64,000 nt of DNA from positions 93,272-157,271 of the forward strand of contig NZ_LMSP01000013.1 of assembly GCF_001429545.1 (NCBI RefSeq), written 5' to 3'. Numbering within the stretch: position 1 is the first letter of the stretch; every line of letters starts with the position of its first letter. Below the pieces are notes generated by a model, which saw only the letters and a program-made list of their open reading frames with translations, had not been told where the DNA came from and did no database searches. Below, piece by piece: positions 28,515 to 37,860 of the stretch. Origin of the DNA: Paenibacillus sp. Soil787 (GTDB lineage Bacteria; Bacillota; Bacilli; Paenibacillales; NBRC-103111). A program made the translations under genes and the position numbers.

Positions 28515-29462
28515 ATGCTGGATAAAGGGGAATACTCATTTTCTACCTGCTGGAATATTAAGAAGCATTCGATTGGAAGGAACATGATAGAGGAGATCAA
28601 GGAGCTCGGCTTTCGCAATGTTGAACTGAATTATAACGTGACGGAAGAAATGATGAAGACGATTGAGCCGATGATCGAAAAAGGGGAAATTGGCGTATCC
28701 AGTGTCCACAATGTGTTTCCTTTCATCAATGATAAGGATTACGATACGGACTCTGTTATGCTCGGTTTCGATGATGAGGTGAAGCGCAAGCGATCCGTGG
28801 AGCTGTTGATCCGGTCTATGGAATATGCAAACCGCTATGGAGCGAAGGCTGTTGTCGTACATCCAGGCGAGGTGCCTTTCGAATACAACATCGATTTGGA
28901 TTTGAAAAAGCTTTACAGGGATCACGGGAAGGATTCACCGGAATATCAAAAGCTGTGGAAGGATATGTCCGAAAGACGGGAGCGGTTGAGCCCGCTCTAT
29001 ACCCAGCGGATTCAAGACAGTCTGGAGGAAGTAAGCGAGCATGCAGCCAAACAAGGATGGTCTGTAGCCATTGGCATCGAAACACGTTCAAGATCGTATC
29101 AGATGCCGACCTTAATGGAGGCGAAAACGATTTGCGAAAATCTGAAGGGCGGTCCGGTTTACTTATGGTACGACATCGGCCATGCCATGATGATGGATCG
29201 GATGGGCCTGTACGATAATCTCAAGGAGCTGCAGGAAGTGAAGCGCTATATTTATGGCGTACACATCCATGAAACGTTAGAGCTGTCCGATCACTGGTGT
29301 CCTTATGTGCATAGTAAAGATCTGCAATATTTTGATCATTTTTTGGAGGCAATTGATTTTGCCAAAGTCAAGGTGTATGAACTGAAGGCTGTTTGCCAGC
29401 CGGACGAAATTGACGAAAGTCACAGGCTTATTACAAGTAAAATTACAGCTATGAAAGGTTAA
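28515..29462 (+). CDS. Sugar phosphate isomerase/epimerase-like TIM-barrel protein
   Basis: 315 residues of the AP-endonuclease-2 (IolE/IolI/xylose-isomerase-like) fold. Metal-ligand regions are visible as KAVVVHPGEVPFEY, AIGIETRSRSYQMP, LWYDIGHAMMMD and IYGVHIHETLE. AAGGAGG precedes the ATG at 28515. It probably isomerises or epimerises a keto-sugar produced by the neighbouring dehydrogenases. IolI (inosose isomerase), which is absent from the iol cluster, belongs to the same fold, but the sequence does not settle that. Confidence 0.82.
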   Translation: MLDKGEYSFSTCWNIKKHSIGRNMIEEIKELGFRNVELNYNVTEEMMKTIEPMIEKGEIGVSSVHNVFPFINDKDYDTDSVMLGFDDEVKRKRSVELLIRSMEYANRYGAKAVVVHPGEVPFEYNIDLDLKKLYRDHGKDSPEYQKLWKDMSERRERLSPLYTQRIQDSLEEVSEHAAKQGWSVAIGIETRSRSYQMPTLMEAKTICENLKGGPVYLWYDIGHAMMMDRMGLYDNLKELQEVKRYIYGVHIHETLELSDHWCPYVHSKDLQYFDHFLEAIDFAKVKVYELKAVCQPDEIDESHRLITSKITAMKG

Positions 29463-29474
29463 AAGGTTATCAGC

Positions 29475-31211
29475 ATGGACGCTGCTTATAAACAGTTGGT
29501 ACACATTTATGACGAACATACAGCAGATACGCTGCAGCGGCAGGTGCTTGATCCTACATCCAAATATTACGGCGGTATCATCGACGAAACGGGCATTGCG
29601 CGTGTCAATCACCTCAGTACGCCGAGCGTTTTGGCTGTATGGGCTTCGGCAATCGTTAATCCAGATTCAGGTTATTATCATGATGAGAAACTCTTGGCCG
29701 CTTTCGACAAAGCAGCGGATTTTATTTTGAACCGCCAACATGCCGACGGTACGATATCGTTAGGTTCAACCAATTATAATTCCCCTCCAGATACAGCCTT
29801 TGTCGTAGGCGGAATTACTCAAATTTATCAACTGCTTGAGACGCATGACTGGGCGGCTGTGAAGCCTGCATCCGCTAAACTGAGGCTTTTTCTGGAGCGT
29901 ACGATCCCTGCTATGCTGACAGGCGGATGTCATACACCGAACCATCGCTGGGTTATTACAGCAGCACTTTCGCTGCTGTATGAGATTTTCCAAATGCCTG
30001 AGCTGATAGCTAGAGCGGAAGAATGGTTGGCAGAAGGGATGGATATCACCCATGACGGTGAATGGACGGAGCGCAGCAATGGCATCTATAATGCCGTCAG
30101 CGATATTGCCTTATACCATACGGGTCGTGTACTTAACCGCCCAGAATTACTAGAATGTGTGCGTCGCAATCTGCACATGATGGTGTATTTGATCCATCCA
30201 TCCGGTGAGGTGGTAACCGATTATTCCGGACGCCAGGATTTCGGGCAGATGTTCGATATGGCGACTTATTTCTTGATTTATCGCTTAATGGCTGCGCATG
30301 ATAAAGATCCTTTGTTCGCTGCGATGTCGGACTATGCAGGTACCTTTATTAAGGGGACGGAAGCAGTGAACAACAATGCACTTCTGGGCTTACTGCTGTA
30401 TCCTGATGCAGATATTTCCGATTTGGAACGCACACCGCTGCCTGATCGTTATGTCAAAATGATAAATGAGCATCACCCCATCAATGAGCATTTGACGCAA
30501 ATCGATGGCGTGGGCCACCATATGAAAATCGAGCACAGCAGCATGCACCTAACTTTCGGCGCACCGCTTGTACGCATTCGGGAGCTTGATCAGAGCGTCA
30601 CGATTATGCCGCAGACACCGTCATTCTTCTCCCTTCGCCATGGCAAAGTAAGGCTGCTCGGCATTAAGTTATCTACATCCTTCTCACCTGGGATAGTGAA
30701 GTTCGCACATCTAACTGCTGAGGAGGGCGTCTATAAGCTAGGAATCGTATTGGAAAAAGGATATAACGGACCGATTCCGCGTCAATTTCTGCCGGAGTCA
30801 GCGGAGAGAGCGACACTCCGTCCTTGGTACTTGCTTCCGCATCAGCATCGGCCGATGACACATCTGCAAACTCTTGAGTATCAAGCAGAAATTACACAAG
30901 GAGACGCAGAATGGACGATTCGTATCCTTACCGATGAGCGAGAAGATGTGTTCACGCAGTTATCCTTTATTTTTGGAGATGAGGGGACGATTAGCGGCGA
31001 TGATTTCGCCCAAGCCGAGGCAGGAAAATATTTCTTGAAAAGTGGCTCTATGAAATATGCGGTGGATGAAGATGCGATTGAGATTTCAACAGGCGCTTAC
31101 GAGCATTTGCTGCCTGTGCTCCGTGAAGATCAACATCCGACCGGTTGCAAATACGTCCATGTGAACTTGGTGACGCCGTTCGACCGGACATTTACGGTTC
31201 GCCTACTGTAG
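29475..31211 (+). CDS. Probable glycan-degrading enzyme, alpha/alpha-toroid plus beta-sandwich
   Basis: 578 residues, no signal peptide, so it acts in the cytoplasm. Residues about 1-330 are helical with repeated amphipathic pairs typical of (alpha/alpha)6 toroids; residues about 330-578 are rich in strands. A conserved-looking HTPNHRW (H153-W159), SNGIYNAVSD and DYSGRQDFGQ may line the active site. The arrangement recalls heparinase-II-type polysaccharide lyases and related hydrolases that process uronic-acid oligosaccharides. Family was not recognised with certainty. It sits 12 nt after the TIM-barrel gene and 14 nt before a GH105-like gene. Confidence 0.6.
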   Translation: MDAAYKQLVHIYDEHTADTLQRQVLDPTSKYYGGIIDETGIARVNHLSTPSVLAVWASAIVNPDSGYYHDEKLLAAFDKAADFILNRQHADGTISLGSTNYNSPPDTAFVVGGITQIYQLLETHDWAAVKPASAKLRLFLERTIPAMLTGGCHTPNHRWVITAALSLLYEIFQMPELIARAEEWLAEGMDITHDGEWTERSNGIYNAVSDIALYHTGRVLNRPELLECVRRNLHMMVYLIHPSGEVVTDYSGRQDFGQMFDMATYFLIYRLMAAHDKDPLFAAMSDYAGTFIKGTEAVNNNALLGLLLYPDADISDLERTPLPDRYVKMINEHHPINEHLTQIDGVGHHMKIEHSSMHLTFGAPLVRIRELDQSVTIMPQTPSFFSLRHGKVRLLGIKLSTSFSPGIVKFAHLTAEEGVYKLGIVLEKGYNGPIPRQFLPESAERATLRPWYLLPHQHRPMTHLQTLEYQAEITQGDAEWTIRILTDEREDVFTQLSFIFGDEGTISGDDFAQAEAGKYFLKSGSMKYAVDEDAIEISTGAYEHLLPVLREDQHPTGCKYVHVNLVTPFDRTFTVRLL

Positions 31212-31225
31212 AAAGGAAGGCCGAT

Positions 31226-33478
31226 ATGACGACTTATTTTAGTGAACAAGAGAGTATACAGTCTCGCTTAGGAGACGACGATAACCGAACATTGAAGGTG
31301 CTTGCGGACCGCTACATTGGGGCTAATCCGCCCGTTCCTTTTGCTTTCAGGACCTTTTACCGATCTGGCGTTTTGCAAAATAAGGATGGGATGTTTGATT
31401 TGAATCTGGGACGGAGATTTCCCGAAGCAAGACCCGGCCAATTTTCGTATGCATATGGTTTAGTATGGAGTGATGGCGAACGAAATCTGGATGTGTTGTT
31501 CCGCTGTTTGGGGCCGATTGAGTTCTATTTCAATGACGAGCGTGCTTATCGCTCCAACGTAATAGATGAAATTAAGCCAGATGCCAGCGTGAAGCTTAAT
31601 TTGAACTTTGTGAAAGGTTGGAACCGACTTTTTATCAAAGCTAAGCATACGGCGGCGGGCTTTGGCTGTTTGTTCGGATCGGATGAAGCCAAGGTACGGA
31701 TTCTGAATGTGCTTACCCCGTTTGCCGAAAGAAGTGGTCAGGCGGGATGGGTGTACTCTGCTCCGGTCGACACAGATGTATTCGAGGGCAGTCCGCTGCC
31801 AGATGGTTTGGCGTCAGAGAAAGAGTACGGGGTGATCTGGCTGCCGACCTGTGAGTGGGGTGAAGGCGAGCTTGCGAAGCCTGTCTGCGAGCGCTTATTC
31901 GGCTTACAGTGCGGTAAGCAAGCGTACGCTTGGACCAAGTTGGACAAGATGGGCTCTGGTGAAGAACCCTGCCTGTTGAAGGGTCATACGGCAGGTCCGT
32001 TAACCGTTTGGCTGGAAGGGAAGCAGGTATTGGATCTTGCGAAAGAAGGCAGCTTTCAGGTGGAGGTGCCGGTTTCTTTTGGCAAACATGATCTGTTGAT
32101 TCGCAGTATTTGTGGAGATAACGCGTGGGGCTTTACGCTGCATGCCTATGTTAAGGGAGAGGTTGTCCCCTTGAGCGCTCCTCAGAAGGTTCATGGTTCT
32201 ACGGATCCGTGGTTCTACCTAGGGCCACTGGATTCAAGCATTGAGCTAACCTATGAGGATTTAGTAAGAACTGATCGCATCTATGCTCAGCAATCGGACT
32301 TGCAGGGTGGGAGCGACAAAACGTATTGGCGTTTGGATGGTCCTGATGCTTGGCTGCGCCCGTATTACGAGAATGCTATGCTGAGCAATAAATGGACTGT
32401 CGGCAACGTGACGAATTATGCCCGCTGGGATTATCCGCTTGGCGTGACCATTTATGGGCTGCTGCAAGCAGGTCGGTTGCTGGAGCGGCCGGATATTATC
32501 CGTTATGCCCTAGGACATGTTCAAAGCTGTACTGACATGTTCGAATACTCCTTATGGGATCGTGAGAAGTACGGGTTCCCGGCGATCAATCAACAATTAG
32601 TCATGATGAAAATGCTGGATAATTGCGGCTCCTTCGGCTCCGCTATGCTTGAAGCTTTTGAAGAAGTTAAGGATCCAGGCTTTTTGCCGATTGCGCAGCG
32701 AATTGCCGACTTCATGCTCGAGCGGCTGGAGCGCAAGGAAGACGGGGCCTTTTATCGGATATGTCAGGATGAATATTCAGAGAATACGATGTGGGCTGAT
32801 GACCTCTACATGAGCACCCCGTTCTTATGCCGCTATGCGGGGATAACCAGCAGCAGCGAGGCACTGGATGAAGCAGCGAAGCAATTTCTATTATTCCGCA
32901 AGTATTTGTACATGCCGGATCAGCGCATTATGTCGCATGTATTTGATTTCAAATACGGCATGGCTACCGGCATTCCTTGGGGCCGTGGAAATGGATGGAC
33001 ACTCTTCTCGCTGACAGAGGTGCTGGAGGTTCTACCCGCAGAGCATGAGGCTCGCCCGGAGTTAGTGCATTTCTTTAATGAGCTTTGCGCGGGATATGCC
33101 GGTCTGCAAGCTGAAAGCGGGCTGTGGCATCAAGTGTTGAACGATCCCGACGCCTATCAGGAAGCTTCGTGTACCGCGATGTTCGCCTATGCCTTTGCGA
33201 GAGGCGTGCGATTCGGCTGGCTCAAGGATCCAGGTAGATTCATCAATGCTTCGTTGAAAGCATGGGACGGTTTGACCCGTCTGGCCATCGACGCTCAGGG
33301 CAACGTGCATGGCGTTTGCAGCGGTTCGCGGTATGCGTTTACCGCTGATTATTATAAAAAGGACCTGCTCACCGTAACCAATGACAACCACGGGGTTGGC
33401 ATTATGATGCTGGCTGGGACGGAAGTTGTGAAGCTGAAGCAATGGCTGTCGCAGCCGCTTGAAGTGACACATCGATGA
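31226..33478 (+). CDS. GH105/GH88-like unsaturated uronyl hydrolase with large N-terminal domain
   Basis: 750 residues from ATG 31226, preceded by AAAGGAAGG. The C-terminal half (about 370-740) is an (alpha/alpha)6 barrel with hallmarks of YteR-type enzymes: MWADDLYM with the catalytic-type aspartates D525/D526 and PWGRGNGW at 584-591. These remove the unsaturated uronic acid that a lyase leaves on an oligosaccharide. The first 370 residues are strand-rich and look like an added sugar-binding or beta-sandwich region, so the protein is twice the usual GH105 length. Together with the preceding toroid enzyme it suggests lyase-plus-hydrolase processing. Confidence 0.8.
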   Translation: MTTYFSEQESIQSRLGDDDNRTLKVLADRYIGANPPVPFAFRTFYRSGVLQNKDGMFDLNLGRRFPEARPGQFSYAYGLVWSDGERNLDVLFRCLGPIEFYFNDERAYRSNVIDEIKPDASVKLNLNFVKGWNRLFIKAKHTAAGFGCLFGSDEAKVRILNVLTPFAERSGQAGWVYSAPVDTDVFEGSPLPDGLASEKEYGVIWLPTCEWGEGELAKPVCERLFGLQCGKQAYAWTKLDKMGSGEEPCLLKGHTAGPLTVWLEGKQVLDLAKEGSFQVEVPVSFGKHDLLIRSICGDNAWGFTLHAYVKGEVVPLSAPQKVHGSTDPWFYLGPLDSSIELTYEDLVRTDRIYAQQSDLQGGSDKTYWRLDGPDAWLRPYYENAMLSNKWTVGNVTNYARWDYPLGVTIYGLLQAGRLLERPDIIRYALGHVQSCTDMFEYSLWDREKYGFPAINQQLVMMKMLDNCGSFGSAMLEAFEEVKDPGFLPIAQRIADFMLERLERKEDGAFYRICQDEYSENTMWADDLYMSTPFLCRYAGITSSSEALDEAAKQFLLFRKYLYMPDQRIMSHVFDFKYGMATGIPWGRGNGWTLFSLTEVLEVLPAEHEARPELVHFFNELCAGYAGLQAESGLWHQVLNDPDAYQEASCTAMFAYAFARGVRFGWLKDPGRFINASLKAWDGLTRLAIDAQGNVHGVCSGSRYAFTADYYKKDLLTVTNDNHGVGIMMLAGTEVVKLKQWLSQPLEVTHR

Positions 33479-34227
33479 CGACTGTAAGCAGTGTGTGGCA
33501 AATTAGTCATTTGGATTTGATCATAAGAATGGTGTTGGCGGTCGTTCTGGGCGGTTTGATCGGTCTTGAACGGGAATTGAACAATCATGCGGCAGGCTTT
33601 CGTACTCACATTTTAGTTTGTTTAGGCTCCGCCACCATCATGCTGTTGTCGGAGTACGGATTCTCTGACTTTGTAAATGAACCCAACGTCCGCATAGACC
33701 CGTCACGTTTGGCTGCACAGGTTGTCAGCGGCATCGGCTTTCTTGGCGCAGGCGCGATATTACGAAACGGCAGTGTTATTAAAGGGTTGACTACCGCTGC
33801 TTCCGTTTGGCTGGTAGCGGCTATCGGTTTAAGCGTAGGTGCAGGCTTTATTACCGGGGCGACGGTATGCACCTTTTTAGTACTCATCAGTCTGTATCTC
33901 CTGAATAAGTGGGAAAAGCATTTCCTAAGGCATCGCCGAACTCACGAAATAGAGATCATGATCAATGAACATCCCGGCTTCCTCAGCTTGGTTACCTCCC
34001 GTTTTGGGGAACAGGGTATCCAAGTCACCAATCTGAAGATGATGCCAGGGAGCGAATCCTCCCTCGTATTAGGGAATACCGCGAATACCCCAATGATGCA
34101 CTTGTGCTTCAGCTTAAGATGTCCGAAGCACGAGAAGCTGCTTGCAGCATATGAACAAATTGCCGCTCTGGACATCGTCGTTAGGATGGAAGCTGTGAAC
34201 TTCATTTTTCATAAAAAGGTGGCCTAA
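33475..34227 (+). CDS. MgtC/SapB family membrane protein
   Basis: 250 residues. The N-terminal half has four membrane segments with the family signature LGGLIGLERELNNHAAGFRTHILVCLGSA and GIGFLGAGAILR; the C-terminal part is a cytoplasmic ACT-like domain. MgtC proteins act in magnesium limitation and membrane energetics. Its ATG overlaps the stop of the GH105-like gene by 4 nt, so it is translationally coupled to a sugar operon, which is unexpected. It is followed by a terminator that ends the unit. Confidence 0.9.
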   Translation: MTTVSSVWQISHLDLIIRMVLAVVLGGLIGLERELNNHAAGFRTHILVCLGSATIMLLSEYGFSDFVNEPNVRIDPSRLAAQVVSGIGFLGAGAILRNGSVIKGLTTAASVWLVAAIGLSVGAGFITGATVCTFLVLISLYLLNKWEKHFLRHRRTHEIEIMINEHPGFLSLVTSRFGEQGIQVTNLKMMPGSESSLVLGNTANTPMMHLCFSLRCPKHEKLLAAYEQIAALDIVVRMEAVNFIFHKKVA

Positions 34228-34259
34228 GAAAAGTAGGCTTGTGATTACAGCATTGTGGG

Positions 34260-34288
34260 TCTCTGATCGCTTCGATCAGAGATCTTTT
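34260..34288 (+). terminator. Terminator of the glycan operon
   Basis: TCTCTGATCG / CGATCAGAGA stem with a 3-nt loop and TCTTTT after it, 33 nt past the mgtC-like stop. Confidence 0.85.
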
Positions 34289-34458
34289 CCATTTTTACGT
34301 GGGCTAAGATGAGGTTCCTGTCCCCAATTGCTCATTCTCCTCGACTTTAGCGTGTTTTATATCGTTAAGGAGGCAAATTTCCGCGTTCCCTATACGTTAG
34401 CGATGGAAAACATCGTTACAGAGAAGCTGCGTTATCTGCACAAGCCGTCGGACAAACC

Positions 34459-34502
34459 AAAAAGCCCGCTAAGCCAAAAAAATGGCTTAAACGGGCTTTT
34501 TT
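34459..34502 (-). terminator. xylA terminator
   Basis: On the minus strand AAGCCCGTTTAAGCCA pairs with TGGCTTAGCGGGCTT, followed by T5. T runs exist on both sides, so it can also stop plus-strand read-through. Confidence 0.9.
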
Positions 34503-34508
34503 CACGAA

Positions 34509-35828
34509 TTAAGTATTAATTAGATACTGGTTAACCGTCGCCTTAATCAATTCCAAACGGCCGGATTGATTCACAATGGTGCTGTTGTTCTCAAGCGCGT
34601 AAGCTTCAAGTGACTTGAAGTTGGCTTTGCCGGACACGATGTCGGCGCCGATGCCGGACTTGAAGGAAGCATAGCGCGTGTCGAGGATGTTATCGAATAC
34701 GCGGTCTTCGATCATTTTGGCAGCGACTTGCAAGCCGCGAGCGAAGGCGTCCATGCCTGCGATGTGGGAGTAGACGACATCGATAGGCTCGAAGGAAGTA
34801 CGGCGAACCTTGGCGTCGAAGTTCACACCGCCGCGGCCGATGCCGCCTTCGTTCAGTAGGATTTCGTACATCGCGAGTGTCGTCGAGTACAAGTCAGTTG
34901 GGAACTCGTCGGTATCCCAGCCGAGCAGCAGATCACCTTGGTTCGCATCAATGGAACCAAGAACGCCGTTGATGCGTGCGACGCGAAGCTCGTGCTCAAA
35001 GGTATGACCAGCAAGCGTGGCATGGTTCGCTTCCAGGTTTAATTTGAAATACGGCAGCAAGTCGTATTTTTGCAAGAAAGATAGCGTCGTCGCCGCATCG
35101 AAGTCGTATTGGTGCTTGGATGGCTCTTTGGGCTTAGGCTCGATCAGGAATTGACCGTCGTAGCCGATTTCTTTGGCATAATCAACCGCCATATGCAGGA
35201 AGCGAGCAAGGTTATCAAGCTCCAGGCCGAGGTCCGTGTTAAGCAAAGTCTCGTAGCCTTCGCGTCCGCCCCAGAAAACGTAGTTTTCCGAGCCTAGCTC
35301 TTTGGCATGATCTAAGGCTTTCTTCACTTGGGCAGCAGCGTAAGCAAATACGTCAGCATTATTTGTCGTAGCAGCGCCGTGAACGAAGCGCGGGTTAGTG
35401 AACATATTAGCTGTATTCCAGAGCAGTTTCTTGCCGCTGGAAGACATTTTATCCTTGATCAGGGCAACGATCTCGTCGAGATTCTTGTTCGTTTCTTGCA
35501 GCGTGCTGCCCTCAGGCGCGATATCGCGGTCATGGAAAGCGAAGTAGTCGACATCCAGAATGTTCAGCAGCTCAAAGCAAGCGTCAACGCGAGCTTTGGC
35601 CAGCTCAAGGCCGGAATATTGATCCCAAGCGCGAATCGCTGTGCCACTGCCAAAAGGATCGGAGCCATTAGCGGAAAAAGAGTGCCAGTAAGCGATTGCA
35701 AAACGCATATGTTCACGCATGGTTTTGCCTAAAATAACTTGATCGGGGTTATAAAATTTAAAAGAAAGCGGGTTCGTCGATGTGCGGCCTTCGTACTTAA
35801 TCGGTTGAATGTTGTCAAAGTAGCTCAT
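34509..35828 (-). CDS. xylA: Xylose isomerase XylA
   Basis: 439 residues from ATG 35826-35828; a longer ATG start would include the GGAGG ribosome site. Class II xylose isomerase: [25 protein letters not shown] and [18 protein letters not shown] hold the metal ligands and catalytic residues. It converts D-xylose to D-xylulose in the cytoplasm. It is transcribed divergently from xylR with a shared operator. No xylB follows; its terminator comes directly after the stop, so xylulokinase must be elsewhere. Confidence 0.97.
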   Translation of the reverse strand: MSYFDNIQPIKYEGRTSTNPLSFKFYNPDQVILGKTMREHMRFAIAYWHSFSANGSDPFGSGTAIRAWDQYSGLELAKARVDACFELLNILDVDYFAFHDRDIAPEGSTLQETNKNLDEIVALIKDKMSSSGKKLLWNTANMFTNPRFVHGAATTNNADVFAYAAAQVKKALDHAKELGSENYVFWGGREGYETLLNTDLGLELDNLARFLHMAVDYAKEIGYDGQFLIEPKPKEPSKHQYDFDAATTLSFLQKYDLLPYFKLNLEANHATLAGHTFEHELRVARINGVLGSIDANQGDLLLGWDTDEFPTDLYSTTLAMYEILLNEGGIGRGGVNFDAKVRRTSFEPIDVVYSHIAGMDAFARGLQVAAKMIEDRVFDNILDTRYASFKSGIGADIVSGKANFKSLEAYALENNSTIVNQSGRLELIKATVNQYLINT

Positions 35829-35871
35829 GAATTCAGCCTCCATAAATTAAGGAATAAATGCTTATGCAGTC

Positions 35872-35900
35872 ATCATAGCACCAAATGAATAGTTTGTAAA
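35872..35900 (-). promoter_or_regulatory. xylA promoter
   Basis: Minus strand: TTTACA (35895-35900), 17-nt spacer, TATGAT (35872-35877). The -35 lies inside the XylR operator. Confidence 0.8.
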
Positions 35901-35915
35901 TTCATTAAACAAACT
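35891..35915. promoter_or_regulatory. XylR operator
   Basis: AGTTTGT-N11-ACAAACT, matching the known XylR box pattern of Bacilli (AGTTTGTT...AACAAACT). It overlaps the xylA -35. A second inverted repeat CATGAAA-N5-TTTCATG follows at 35925-35943, nearer to xylR. Confidence 0.85.
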
Positions 35916-36001
35916 TAGTTAATGCATGAAAATGTCTTTCATGTTAAAATCAGTTCATTAGAAAAGAGCGACAAAGCCATTAGAGCAGTGTGGGGGCAAA
36001 C

Positions 36002-37180
36002 ATGAGGCAAACAGGCGATTTGAATCTTGTGAAAAAAATAAATAAATCCATCGTACTACACCATATACGCACGAATTCTCCAATTTCCCGCGCACGGATT
36101 GCAGAAATTACAGGGCTGACCAAAGCGACGGTGTCAAGTCTTGTGAACGAATTGATCGAGAGCAGCGTCGTCGAAGAGATTGGTGTTGGAGAATCAAGCG
36201 GCGGGCGCAAGCCGATGATGCTGCTTTTTAATGGGACGGCTGGTTATGCCATCGGGGTAGACCTTGGGGTTACTGATATTCTCGCGGTGCTGACGGATTT
36301 AAGCGGTAAGATCATCCGCGAAGTAAGAGTGCAGCATGACAATGCTTCTGTCGAAAAGGTCGTCGAGCTGTTGACAACGACCATCCGCGGGATGATCGAA
36401 AGCGCGCCGGAGAGCGTCTACGGTATTATAGGAATCGGCATCGGAGTGCCGGGTATTTGTGACGAGAGCGGCAACCTGCTGTTCGCGCCGAATCTGGGCT
36501 GGGAGAACGTGCCTTTGCAGCAGCAAATCGAGGAGACGTTCAACATTCCGGTTGTTATTGATAACGAAGCGAACGCAGGAGCTGTGGGGGAGAAACAATT
36601 CGGAGCCGGTAAAGACACGGCGAATCTGGTGTATGTGTCGATCGGCATCGGGATCGGTGCTGGGATCATCATTAAGGGCGAGCTGTACCGCGGAGCGACC
36701 GGCTTCTCTGGTGAGATCGGGCACATCTCGATCCAGCACGACGGGCCCAAGTGCAGCTGCGGCAGCTTGGGCTGTTGGGAGTTGTATGCGTCGGAGCACG
36801 CGCTCCTCACGCAGGCGCGCCGCGAGTTAAACGATGACGCTGTGGATCTGGAGGCTTTGCTTAGCAAGGCCGAAGCTGGAGATCCGACGGTGATTGCGCT
36901 TTTTGAGCGCCTTGGTTATTATCTCGGTATAGGCGTAGTTAATATTATCAACGGATATAATCCTGAATATATTATTCTCGGCGGCCGTTTAGCAAGTGCC
37001 GAGAGATGGCTGATGAAGCCGCTGCTGGCTTTGCTTGAGAAGCGTTCACTGCCGCATCCGCGCAAGCAGCTGAAAGTAGCGTTCAGCGAGCTGAGCGATC
37101 GGTCGACAGTGCTCGGGGCGGCATCTTTTGCGGTGGCCACATTTTTCGTGGAGACAACAGTTTCGGTTGATCGGAATTAA
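36002..37180 (+). CDS. xylR: Xylose-responsive ROK family repressor XylR
   Basis: 392 residues from ATG 36002 with GTGGGGG just upstream; a GTG at 35990 would include that site. The N-terminal winged helix (INKSIVLHHIRTNSPISRAR then TGLTKATVSSLVNELI) is followed by a ROK domain with the sugar-kinase-like ATP motif VDLGVTD, EIGHISI and the zinc motif CxCGxxGCxE-like CSCGSLGCWELY. It represses xylA without xylose. Divergent orientation and the XylR box support this assignment. Confidence 0.9.
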   Translation: MRQTGDLNLVKKINKSIVLHHIRTNSPISRARIAEITGLTKATVSSLVNELIESSVVEEIGVGESSGGRKPMMLLFNGTAGYAIGVDLGVTDILAVLTDLSGKIIREVRVQHDNASVEKVVELLTTTIRGMIESAPESVYGIIGIGIGVPGICDESGNLLFAPNLGWENVPLQQQIEETFNIPVVIDNEANAGAVGEKQFGAGKDTANLVYVSIGIGIGAGIIIKGELYRGATGFSGEIGHISIQHDGPKCSCGSLGCWELYASEHALLTQARRELNDDAVDLEALLSKAEAGDPTVIALFERLGYYLGIGVVNIINGYNPEYIILGGRLASAERWLMKPLLALLEKRSLPHPRKQLKVAFSELSDRSTVLGAASFAVATFFVETTVSVDRN

Positions 37181-37205
37181 GCTAGAGGGGATTCCTTCCA
37201 TATGG

Positions 37206-37246
37206 TTGACCGAAGGATGGCACTTTTGTACAATGAGAAAAGTGCC
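37206..37246 (+). promoter_or_regulatory. Promoter with overlapping inverted repeat for the next membrane-protein gene
   Basis: TTGACC (37206-37211), 17-nt spacer, TACAAT (37229-37234). GGCACTTTT at 37219-37227 pairs with AAAAGTGCC at 37238-37246 across the -10, suggesting an operator. Confidence 0.7.
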
Positions 37247-37278
37247 AAAAATTCGAGATCAAAGGACGGGAACCAACG

Positions 37279-37773
37279 ATGTTTCTACGTTCACTAATGA
37301 TGTGCTGCTACCTCATGGTAGCTTACTGGGCTTCTTACCATTTCCCATCAATGAAGATGGTTTTTTATCCGACGCTTGGGGCATTCTGCTTTCTTTTTAT
37401 GCACCGGGTGGACCAAATTAAGGACATTGGACGCATCACGATGGGTGCTATCATAGCCGTGACATTAGGCAGCACCATGTATGCGATAAGCCACGGCGCC
37501 ATATCATTTTTCATAACAGCTATACTTACCATCTCTCTTATTCAGTGGTTCAAATGGAACGCGGCCCCGATTCTATCCGTTTCGTTCATTCCCTATTTTG
37601 CTCATTCCGTCTCATTCTGGGCGCTGCCTGCAGCTGTCTTCGTTTCTCTCCTCGGGCTGGTGGGATCCGTTTGGCTCATTGGCAAGGTGGAGCAGTTGAA
37701 TTGGTTTTCCAGAATGTCAGTGGCACTTACGCCGCTTCGCACGAAGCTGGAGCCGTTAAAAAAAGAGATGTAG
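37279..37773 (+). CDS. Small multi-pass membrane protein
   Basis: 164 residues with four to five membrane segments and a basic C-terminal tail (RTKLEPLKKEM). The pattern, including FYPTLGAFCFLFMHR and AAPILSVSFIPYF, resembles HPP- or FUSC-like families, but similarity is not firm. It has its own promoter and terminator, so it is a single-gene unit. Function unknown. Confidence 0.65.
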   Translation: MFLRSLMMCCYLMVAYWASYHFPSMKMVFYPTLGAFCFLFMHRVDQIKDIGRITMGAIIAVTLGSTMYAISHGAISFFITAILTISLIQWFKWNAAPILSVSFIPYFAHSVSFWALPAAVFVSLLGLVGSVWLIGKVEQLNWFSRMSVALTPLRTKLEPLKKEM

Positions 37774-37803
37774 CTAGCTGGTTAGCAGCTAGCAATCATA
37801 AAC

Positions 37804-37841
37804 AAAAAGCGATCAGCAGGTGAATGCTGTCGCTTTTTTTT
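37804..37841 (+). terminator. Terminator after the membrane-protein gene
   Basis: AAAAGCGA-TC-AGCA pairs with TGCT-G-TCGCTTTT and is followed by T8. Confidence 0.92.
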
Positions 37842-37860
37842 CATAAGAAGGAGAATATAA

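Noticed and set aside
34328..34519. 63-aa frame between the MgtC-like gene and xylA
   Set aside because: It reads through the xylA terminator and has no ribosome site.
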